Assembly (NCBI GenBank): GCA_025359985.1
Contig: JANYDB010000029.1
Coordinates: forward strand, 1-32,125
From: Burkholderiales bacterium
GTDB taxonomy: Bacteria; Pseudomonadota; Gammaproteobacteria; Burkholderiales; Usitatibacteraceae
Direction of reading: 5' to 3'
Length of the DNA stretch: 32,125 nucleotides
Each line of letters begins with the position of its first letter. Position 1 is the first letter of the stretch. The notes under the pieces were generated by a model. The model searched no databases, was not told the origin of the DNA, and worked only from the letters and a program-made list of their open reading frames with translations. The position numbers and the translations under genes were made by a program. This document shows positions 18,008-24,798 of this stretch, one piece after another.

Positions 18008-19390
18008 ATGACCACCATCGCAAACGAAATTTTTAAAGCCTACGACATTCGCGGCATTGTCGGTAAATCATTGACGCCTGAAGGTGTTGAGCTGATCGGC
18101 CAAGCACTTGGTAGCGAGATGAAACTGCGCGGCGGCACCCATGTCGCCATCGGTCGTGACGGTCGCCTCTCCGGCCCCAGCCTTTCACAAGCACTCGCTC
18201 GTGGCCTGCAGGCAACCGGTATTCATGTGATCGATATTGGCGTGGCCGCCACCCCGATGGTTTATTTCGCGGCACATCATTACGACGTTGGCTCTGCCAT
18301 CATGGTCACCGGCTCGCACAATCCGCCGGATTACAACGGCATCAAGATGGTGTTGCAGGGCGAGACCTTGGCACTCGATGCGATTCAGGTGCTAAAACGC
18401 CGCATTGAAGCGGATGATTTTTTGCATTCTGCAACACCGGGTAGTTACGAGACACGCGACATCAAAGCCGCTTACATCGAACGCATTATCAGCGATGTCA
18501 AACTTTCCCGCCCGATGAAAATCGTGATGGACTGCGGCAATGGTTCGCCGGCCATTATTGCAGCACCGTTATTCAAAGCGCTGGGCTGCGAGCTGGTTGA
18601 ACTTTATTGCGAGGTGGATGGCAATTTTCCCAATCACCACCCGGATCCTTCACGGCCGGAAAATTTGCAGGACGTGATTCGCGCCTTAAAAGAAACCGAT
18701 GCGGAGCTGGGCATTGCGTTTGATGGTGATGGTGATCGCCTCGGCGTGGTCACCAAGGATGGCGAAATTATTTATCCGGATCGCCAACTCATGCTGTTCG
18801 CCGCGGATGTGCTGTCGCGTGTGCCGGGTGGAGAAATTATTTTTGATGTCAAGTCATCGCGCAATTTATTTAAATGGATTCGTGACCACGGTGGCAAGCC
18901 GTCGTTATATAAAACCGGCCATGCGCTGATCAAACTGCAAATGAAAAAAACTGGCGCACCGCTGGCTGGCGAAATGAGCGGGCATATCTTTTTCAAAGAA
19001 CGCTGGTACGGATTTGATGACGCGCTTTACTGCGGCGCGCGCCTGCTCGAAATCGTCAGTAAATTTGCTGATGCCAATGCACCGCTAAAAGCGCTGCCGA
19101 ACGCCGTTTCCACGCCTGAACTCAATTGGCAATTAGTGGAAGGTGAACCCCATCGCCTGATCGCGGAAATGGAGAAGACCGCAAAATTTGAAGGCGCAGA
19201 TGAAATCATCACCATCGACGGCTTACGCGTGGAATACCCGGACGGCTTCGGCTTAGCGCGAGCCTCTAACACCACCCCCGTGATCGTATTGAGGTTTGAG
19301 GCCGAGACCGAAGCAGGACTTGAGCGGATTAAGGAAGATTTCCGTCGTGAGCTGCTTAAAGCGAAGCCGGGAGCAACGCTGCCTTATTAA
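18008..19390 (+). CDS. algC: Phosphomannomutase/phosphoglucomutase (AlgC type)
   Basis: Alpha-D-phosphohexomutase of 460 residues that interconverts the 1- and 6-phosphates of mannose and glucose, supplying sugar nucleotides for polysaccharide and lipopolysaccharide. Catalytic phosphoserine S103 lies in VTGSHNPPDYNG. The Mg-binding loop is FDGDGDRLG near 238-246. The sugar-binding loop is GEMSGHIFF near 321-329. The phosphate-binding site follows near 425. It begins AYDIRGIVG, as AlgC does, and has nearly the length of the Pseudomonas enzyme. It closes the plus-strand gene run and could feed glucose-1-phosphate to RfbF at 29591. Confidence 0.93.
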   Translation: MTTIANEIFKAYDIRGIVGKSLTPEGVELIGQALGSEMKLRGGTHVAIGRDGRLSGPSLSQALARGLQATGIHVIDIGVAATPMVYFAAHHYDVGSAIMVTGSHNPPDYNGIKMVLQGETLALDAIQVLKRRIEADDFLHSATPGSYETRDIKAAYIERIISDVKLSRPMKIVMDCGNGSPAIIAAPLFKALGCELVELYCEVDGNFPNHHPDPSRPENLQDVIRALKETDAELGIAFDGDGDRLGVVTKDGEIIYPDRQLMLFAADVLSRVPGGEIIFDVKSSRNLFKWIRDHGGKPSLYKTGHALIKLQMKKTGAPLAGEMSGHIFFKERWYGFDDALYCGARLLEIVSKFADANAPLKALPNAVSTPELNWQLVEGEPHRLIAEMEKTAKFEGADEIITIDGLRVEYPDGFGLARASNTTPVIVLRFEAETEAGLERIKEDFRRELLKAKPGATLPY

Positions 19391-19434
19391 AAATCGTGGC
19401 GTAGAAAATGATCTCCCTTCAACACATAGCCCTT

Positions 19435-19497
19435 CCCCGAATTCAGTCCGGGGCCTAGGTTCATTATTACCTGCTGATCCGGTCGCCATTACCTAGG
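19435..19497. terminator. Inverted repeats between convergent genes, possible bidirectional terminator
   Basis: Between algC and the convergent photolyase-like gene lie a short hairpin, CCCCG (19435-19439) with CGGGG (19449-19453), and a wider inverted repeat, CCTAGGT (19454-19460) with ACCTAGG (19491-19497). There is no T-tract, so intrinsic termination is uncertain. Confidence 0.3.
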
Positions 19498-19507
19498 ACT
19501 ACGCGAA

Positions 19508-20701
19508 TTATTTATGCCACTTCTTTTGCAACTTTTCACGTCCGACAGCGGCCCAGAATCGTGAGAAGGATGCGCATAATTTTTCAGGGTCTTTCGTGAA
19601 GCGCCGCACCGGTGCTAATGTGACCTGTGCTGATGACAGCGCTTCACGATAACCAAAATGGTAGGTCTCAGTGGCGTGCAGTTGAATACTGGGATTTGCT
19701 TGCAGCAATTGGTTTAAATCGCCGACAAAAATTTCGTCGGTGATGGCACGCATACGCGTCAACACAAAATCCCAGCGCTGCTGCGACCAAGGTAATTGAG
19801 CGTGAAACGGCTGGTGGATGATGCCGATTTTTTTCATCGTCGTATTTACCATATGATGCTCACCCAAATCCCACGGATGAATCAGCCAGGCGCCAAACTC
19901 TAGCACTGGCGATGCTTTCGGGGTAGTTACAGAGGCATTGTCAGACGCTGGCTGGGCAAGTAGGGGCGGCACTCCGCACGGCGGCAGCAGCTCGCAACGC
20001 CACTCTGGCTTCACCGCTTGAGGGCCGCGCGCAAGATCGTCCAACTCTTCATAGCTGATATCAATTGCCGTTTTGGGGCTGGCCCATGCCGGTGCATAGC
20101 GCGCCACGTTTTCCGCATTGAATACATAGGGTTTACTGCTGAAAGTAGCCGCCACCCATTGCCAGGAAAGATGATTGCTGGCTGGATCTCCATCCAGCAA
20201 ATGGCCGTACATCCAATCAGCAGCGGCACGCCAATGCACTTTGCGCAAATGCACTACATATGATGCCAGCCACATTCGTGCGTGATTGTGCAAATAGCCG
20301 GTTGCATAAAGGGTGCGCACCGCTTGATCAATCACCGGAATGCCGGTGCGTGCTTCGACAATGTCAGGCGGCAAATCAGACGCGTATTTAACGCCAGTCA
20401 GGCCAGGTTTTAAGTCGCGCAAAATACGCTCGCCTTGATGCCGCCACACATGCTGAAAAAACTCACGCCAGCCAAACTCCATGATGAGTTTTTCGCATTC
20501 ATCCGCCGGATAATTCATTTCAATCTCGACGGCCAGATCAGCAAGGCTTAAAAATCCGTGCGTTATGTAAGGCGAAATGCGGGTGACCGCGCCGTCGAGA
20601 AAATTACGGGTAGAGGCGTAGGCTTTAGGCTTGATGACACGGGCGCGGTGGCGTGCATCTTCAATTTGGGGCGGGAACGCAGAAAAAAGATCAACAACCA
20701 T
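19508..20701 (-). CDS. Photolyase/cryptochrome-like flavoprotein with apparently permuted domains
   Basis: A 397-residue protein. Its N-terminal 215 residues match the FAD-binding domain of DNA photolyases: RISPYITHGFLSLADL (41-56), EFGWREFFQHVWRH (75-88), RTGIPVIDQAVRTLYATGYL (118-137) with HNHARMWLASYV, and DGDPASNHLSWQWVAATFSS (170-189). Normal photolyases have an alpha/beta antenna domain before this, but here the protein starts directly with the FAD domain. After a Pro-rich linker (about 228-265), residues 268-355 (WLIHPWDLG, PWSQQRWDFVLTRMRAITDE, IFVGDLNQLLQ, HATETYHFGYREAL) resemble that antenna fold. Light-driven DNA repair or photosensing is likely, but the substrate is unknown. It could be monocistronic. 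Confidence 0.85.
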   Translation of the reverse strand: MVVDLFSAFPPQIEDARHRARVIKPKAYASTRNFLDGAVTRISPYITHGFLSLADLAVEIEMNYPADECEKLIMEFGWREFFQHVWRHQGERILRDLKPGLTGVKYASDLPPDIVEARTGIPVIDQAVRTLYATGYLHNHARMWLASYVVHLRKVHWRAAADWMYGHLLDGDPASNHLSWQWVAATFSSKPYVFNAENVARYAPAWASPKTAIDISYEELDDLARGPQAVKPEWRCELLPPCGVPPLLAQPASDNASVTTPKASPVLEFGAWLIHPWDLGEHHMVNTTMKKIGIIHQPFHAQLPWSQQRWDFVLTRMRAITDEIFVGDLNQLLQANPSIQLHATETYHFGYREALSSAQVTLAPVRRFTKDPEKLCASFSRFWAAVGREKLQKKWHK

Positions 20702-20830
20702 AAAATGATACTTTCACAAATAGCAGGTTATAGCCTTCGGCGTCGCATGCTACGGTTATGAGCGTTGATCTAGCGAGCTAAAGAGCTAACGAGGCCGAGG
20801 GATCGATGCCAACATAAAATGCTGCTAAGC

Positions 20831-21454
20831 CTAATGTGCGCCCATGATGATAAACGCCAGCACCGTGTAAACGATTCCCGCTATTGCGGCGGTACCGGCG
20901 AGATAAAGCATCCATCGACGACGTGTCAATACACAAATGGCAGCCAGTGAAATCGCGATCTGAATAAACGTCATCGCCTGCGCCAGTTTGTCGTGCGGCT
21001 CCAATTCATGCGCAGATTTTTTATCTGCATCGGCGGACTGTAACTCGAGCGCTTCCGCCTGTTTTTTGATCACATCTTTTTCCAATTTATAGCGCGCAAT
21101 ATCAGCGGTGTATTTTGCTTTCAGTTCGACATTCGTCGCCAGCGCCTCGGCAAGTTCAGCCAAATTTTGTTTGGTGCTTTTGCCCTGGTAGTAAGACCAT
21201 TGGTTGGCTGCGTCTGCTTTTTTCAACACGGCTTCATTTTTAAACAACAGCGCCGCGTTTTGAGTATGTCCACCTTTGTAGCTGACAATCGCGCCTACAG
21301 TGGCGAGAATCGCGGTAAAAATGGCGACCCACTGAATAAACTTGGCGTCAAATTTCCCTTTGTCATCTCCGCCATCATGGTCACCATGGCCGCCCGCGCC
21401 ATGCTCAAGCGCGTGATCATGGGGTCCGTGTACGTGAAATCCTGCTTCAGACAT
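20831..21454 (-). CDS. DUF4337-like membrane protein with His-rich N-terminus
   Basis: A 207-residue protein that I recognise as DUF4337-like, function unknown. A His/Asp/Gly-rich N-terminus (HVHGPHDHALEHGAGGHGDHD) could bind metal. It is followed by a membrane segment (about 40-60, FIQWVAIFTAILATVGAIVSY), a long charged helical stretch rich in Lys, Ala and Glu (about 70-155, probable coiled coil), and two C-terminal membrane segments (MTFIQIAISLAAICVL and WMLYLAGTAAIAGIVYTVLAFIIM). A strong ribosome binding site, AGGAG, lies 7 nt before the ATG. It is downstream of the ligase/polymerase gene on the same strand, separated by a strong inverted repeat. Confidence 0.8.
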   Translation of the reverse strand: MSEAGFHVHGPHDHALEHGAGGHGDHDGGDDKGKFDAKFIQWVAIFTAILATVGAIVSYKGGHTQNAALLFKNEAVLKKADAANQWSYYQGKSTKQNLAELAEALATNVELKAKYTADIARYKLEKDVIKKQAEALELQSADADKKSAHELEPHDKLAQAMTFIQIAISLAAICVLTRRRWMLYLAGTAAIAGIVYTVLAFIIMGAH

Positions 21455-21493
21455 TTCTATCTCCTAAGTTTTAAATCCCGGCTTTTGAATGCC

Positions 21494-21522
21494 GCGTTTC
21501 AAATTGAAATAATTTGAAACGC
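21494..21522. repeat. Perfect 12-bp inverted repeat between the polymerase and DUF4337 genes
   Basis: GCGTTTCAAATT (21494-21505), loop GAAAT, and AATTTGAAACGC (21511-21522) form a perfect stem. It lies 70 nt after the stop of the upstream minus-strand gene and 40 nt before the DUF4337 start. No T-run follows on either strand, so it is either a weak terminator, an mRNA 3'-end stabiliser or an operator. Confidence 0.7.
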
Positions 21523-21591
21523 TTGCCTAATTGAGACTTCGCAAATACGTAACTGCCGAGGTGGCGCAATTGTATGCCGCAATGGCAGTCA

Positions 21592-23037
21592 TTAACGAGT
21601 GCGTCGTTCCAGATGCAGCGATAGCCACGCCAACGCCAGCAGCACCATGAACAACAAAGCATTTGATGGAATCTGTAAATTAAAATCGACGCTGGAATGA
21701 ATCAGAATCGCCACAATCCCCATGATGCTGGCAAACGAGAGGCCACGCATCAAAGGATCACGCCTAATGTACTGCGCCCGTATGGCTATTGCTAGCGACC
21801 ATGCCACCATCAAGCCCAGGAGCCCTAAACCAATTACGCCACTTTCGGCGGCAAATTGCGCGTAATCGTTATGCGCATGTTCAAATAATTCCGCTACCTC
21901 CGGCCCGCGATAGCGCGGGAACACGGTGTAAAAAGAACCCGGGCCACTGCCGACGGCTGGATAGTCCTGAATGATTTTTAACGCGTAAGCGGATGGGTCT
22001 TGGCGCACCTCGACATCAGCTATGGTGGTCTGTTCGAGTCGCCGCGCAAGCTTGTCCACCCCAAACCAGGAGCCCACGATAAACAGATCGATCACAATCA
22101 AACTCACCAACAAAATGACGGTGCCACGTGCCGCATGTCGAGCGAGCGCAATACCGATCACGCCTGCAATCAATAACGATGAAAAAAATCCGGTATTACC
22201 CATCCGCGAATGGGTCGCCACCAGTGCGATTACCATGATGCACAACATCAAGCGAAGACGCATTTTTGCGCTCAATATCCATTCGATAAAATGCCGAAAA
22301 AATTGTTTCCAGGTCTGCACACGATAGTCTTTCAAGCCTGCGATCAGCAGGCCAATACCGAGCGCCAGCGTCATCTCCAAATAGCCCGCGAAGTGATTAC
22401 GGTTAGCAAAGGTTCCACTCGCTTCAGCACCATGCGCAATGAGCGTCCCGAACCACTCAAGATTGATTCCGGCCAAATGCAACAGAATACCGAACACCGC
22501 CATTACCACGCCCGATAACACCAGCGTGTATGCAAATTGCTGCACACGTTGTCGAGTGGTGATCACCGCTAATGTCATCACGAAGCCGAGCACGTAGCAA
22601 AGGCTTTTAAGCCACGACACCATCGCCGCATGGGGATCAACGGCCAGCGTTTTCCAGCTATCGGCAGTGTTCATATTTAAGATAGCTGTTAGCGCGTGCA
22701 TCGCCGCTGCTTCAGGCGAGATCAATACGATCCATCGCATGGGCATCGGCACCACATATATCGCCTGGACGATTAGCCAGATGATCAGCAGCAACAAAAA
22801 CCACTTAGCCCGTTGTAGGCCAGCCGGTATTGCTGTGCGGTTTACCGCAACCGCCACCAGCCACAGCGCTGTGAGCGTCAATATGCCCAGCTCCAGCAGA
22901 GCCCACGCCCATGGCCGATTGCTGCCGAGTGGAACAGGTACCCATACCATCAACGCGACCCATGACCAAAAGAAAAAAGCCTCCTGACCAGCCGCATAGG
23001 ATGAGGACAAAAATGAATGGTGTGGGTTTTTAATCAA
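21592..23037 (-). CDS. O-antigen ligase/Wzy-type polymerase family membrane protein
   Basis: A 481-residue polytopic inner-membrane protein (about 11-12 hydrophobic segments) of the Wzy_C/WaaL superfamily. These enzymes join undecaprenyl-linked glycans into polymers or to an acceptor at the periplasmic face. The large periplasmic loop near residues 345-395 holds the family pattern VGSGPGSFYTVFPRY and HAHNDYAQFAAESGVIGLG. Given its place in an exopolysaccharide export locus, polymerisation is more likely than lipid A ligation. The start is TTG at 23037, since TAG lies three codons upstream and no earlier ATG exists. A later start near the first membrane helix cannot be excluded. A terminator sits between it and fecR, so it needs its own promoter. 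Confidence 0.87.
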   Translation of the reverse strand: MIKNPHHSFLSSSYAAGQEAFFFWSWVALMVWVPVPLGSNRPWAWALLELGILTLTALWLVAVAVNRTAIPAGLQRAKWFLLLLIIWLIVQAIYVVPMPMRWIVLISPEAAAMHALTAILNMNTADSWKTLAVDPHAAMVSWLKSLCYVLGFVMTLAVITTRQRVQQFAYTLVLSGVVMAVFGILLHLAGINLEWFGTLIAHGAEASGTFANRNHFAGYLEMTLALGIGLLIAGLKDYRVQTWKQFFRHFIEWILSAKMRLRLMLCIMVIALVATHSRMGNTGFFSSLLIAGVIGIALARHAARGTVILLVSLIVIDLFIVGSWFGVDKLARRLEQTTIADVEVRQDPSAYALKIIQDYPAVGSGPGSFYTVFPRYRGPEVAELFEHAHNDYAQFAAESGVIGLGLLGLMVAWSLAIAIRAQYIRRDPLMRGLSFASIMGIVAILIHSSVDFNLQIPSNALLFMVLLALAWLSLHLERRTR

Positions 23038-23074
23038 TTGAATCTAAAAAGTCGTGGGCAACAAAGAATAGCCA

Positions 23075-23107
23075 TAAAAAAGCGGGAGGCCTTTCAGCCT
23101 CCCGCTT
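23075..23107 (-). terminator. Rho-independent terminator after the FecR-domain gene
   Basis: Read on the minus strand: AAGCGGGAGGC (23107-23097), a six-base loop, then GCCTCCCGCTT (23090-23080) followed by TTTT. The 10-11 bp GC-rich stem with a T-run is a textbook intrinsic terminator, 18 nt after the FecR gene stop. Confidence 0.88.
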
Positions 23108-23124
23108 GTTCATAAAAATAAAAC

Positions 23125-23916
23125 TTATTGTTTACTGGCAGAGCCGCCGCCCGCCGCATTGGCGTTAGTGCCGGGCTCTGGCGTGCGTCCGGACTCAGTG
23201 CCTGGTGGAGGCGGGGTTGACGTGACCGCTTTAGTCACGGCGGCTTCAAGGTCAGGTGCAGCCAAGCCGGTCAATGCCGCAATCAGCGCAGGCGATGCAC
23301 CTTGTGCTCTAAGTGCTGCAATCACCTGTGCGGCTGGCATGCTTTTGATCATGCCGCCAATAGTCACGGCACCCTGACCGCTGGGAATCGAAACGGTGGT
23401 GCCTTCAAAGGTAAAGGCAATCTGGCCTTCTGAAACCGACACACCCACAACACCACCGTCAACGGCGATATTGACGTCCGTGCCGCGAATCCCGATGGTC
23501 GCACTGCCGGCGCGATAGCTAACCGCTTGCGGACGGGCGCGACCAATTAGACCAGTAATGGAGCGCATCCCCCCCTGCAGCAGAGAGAACAGCACATTGC
23601 TCTTGGCGGGCTCCATCGGCGCATAGATATAGCTTGAAATCACGAAGCGTGATCGCGCCGTCAGCGCGGCCACTTGCTTGTCGGCAAAGACCACCACCAC
23701 CGACGATGCATCACCCGTGATCAGCGTATCGCCTTGATTGATGGTGTCGCCTTTGCGCAAAGTACGCGTGGCACCGCCAGCAGTAGCAGGTGCGGTGGCC
23801 TGAACAATTCCTGTTAGCTCCGATACCGTGGCGACCTGCGCCACAGCGATTTCAGCGCAGCACATAAGCGCTACAAACAAACCGAATAGCATGATCTTGA
23901 TTGCTGATAACTTCAT
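23125..23916 (-). CDS. FecR-domain periplasmic protein
   Basis: A 263-residue protein with a signal peptide (IKIMLFGLFVALMCCAEIAVAQ) and a FecR domain at about 55-165: RTLRKGDTINQGDTLITGD, SVVVVFADKQVAALTARSRFVI, VSYRAGSATIGIRGTDVNI and VSVSEGQIAFTFEGTTVSI. Classical FecR proteins are membrane-bound anti-sigma regulators, but this one has no N-terminal cytoplasmic anti-sigma domain and no neighbouring sigma factor. A structural or carbohydrate-associated periplasmic role in the exopolysaccharide locus is therefore more likely. The C-terminus is helical and then Pro/Gly/Thr-rich. It is separated by 153 bp from the gene upstream and ends in its own terminator. Confidence 0.85.
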   Translation of the reverse strand: MKLSAIKIMLFGLFVALMCCAEIAVAQVATVSELTGIVQATAPATAGGATRTLRKGDTINQGDTLITGDASSVVVVFADKQVAALTARSRFVISSYIYAPMEPAKSNVLFSLLQGGMRSITGLIGRARPQAVSYRAGSATIGIRGTDVNIAVDGGVVGVSVSEGQIAFTFEGTTVSIPSGQGAVTIGGMIKSMPAAQVIAALRAQGASPALIAALTGLAAPDLEAAVTKAVTSTPPPPGTESGRTPEPGTNANAAGGGSASKQ

Positions 23917-24069
23917 GATTAACCCCTTTGTTTTCCCAAAAATACAGGATGAAAAACTGCTGCAAAAAAATTATGCCATCGATACAACGTCAACTAACAC
24001 CATTACAGCACGGTGATCTAAAAACTATCACTCATTTGCCGATCAAAATGCTAACAGATATTGAAATTG

Positions 24070-24798
24070 CTAAATGGCCTCAGCTCTTGGCATTAAACTG
24101 CATCCTGCCATTTTAACGAGCTTTTCAGAATCGCACACCAAAACCAGCTTGCCACGTTTTGCGGCAATCGTCATGACGCGATCAGGGTAGCGTTGCTCAG
24201 CGTTGATGGCCATTTTTTTGATCATCGGCTGAATCAATTTTGGCATCTCGTCCCACAATGCAAAACCTAAATCCATCAACACAAACTGCACCTCGGGCTC
24301 CCATGGCCCCAACCGGGCCGCGTTCTGCAGTGCCGCATAAAAAGCTGAGTCAATTTGCCCCGCCCGATATTTTGCGCTCGCAAAATTTGCCCAGCCATAA
24401 GGTGAAACGGGACGCGCGACTACAGCCCTCGCATAGGCTGTGATCGCGCGGTTCGTTTCATCGTATGGCACGGCAATTTTTTTATCGGGCGAGATCGCAA
24501 ATGCTTGGCCTGCTATCTCCCCCGCTATTTCCATTATTGCCGGGTTCTGCGGGTCCAGTTTTTGCGCCAGCGCAAGTTGTTCATGTTGCGCATGCAGCGC
24601 CTCTGCAGACGGTGCCTGCCCGGTCTGCATAAAAATATTGCGCTGCTGATCGTGCGTATGCGCTACCTGCGCGATAACCACCGCGGCCCAGCCCCAACGC
24701 GCCGCAATCAACGCGGCCAGCATCAGCGCAAGCGCAGCGAGCATGGCCATGCTGCGCCTGATCACACTGCGTTCGGCAGGGATTAGGGAAGCGCCCAT
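24070..24798 (-). CDS. Membrane-anchored TPR-like protein of the exopolysaccharide locus
   Basis: A 242-residue protein with one N-terminal membrane segment (SMAMLAALALMLAALIAARWGWAAVVI). The periplasmic part is largely alpha-helical and looks like degenerate tetratricopeptide repeats: HEQLALAQKLDPQNPAIMEIAG, AITAYARAVVARPVSPYGWANFASAKYRAG and FYAALQNAARLGPWEPEVQF. Comparable small TPR proteins (VpsP-like) occur beside tyrosine kinases in polysaccharide loci and probably scaffold the assembly. The exact function is unknown. Its ATG overlaps the stop of the autokinase gene by one base (TAATG), so the two are translated together. Confidence 0.75.
   Translation of the reverse strand: MGASLIPAERSVIRRSMAMLAALALMLAALIAARWGWAAVVIAQVAHTHDQQRNIFMQTGQAPSAEALHAQHEQLALAQKLDPQNPAIMEIAGEIAGQAFAISPDKKIAVPYDETNRAITAYARAVVARPVSPYGWANFASAKYRAGQIDSAFYAALQNAARLGPWEPEVQFVLMDLGFALWDEMPKLIQPMIKKMAINAEQRYPDRVMTIAAKRGKLVLVCDSEKLVKMAGCSLMPRAEAI

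Noticed and set aside
23125-23916. FecR protein as an anti-sigma factor
   Set aside because: It has a cleavable signal peptide, lacks a cytoplasmic anti-sigma domain, and no sigma factor gene is near.
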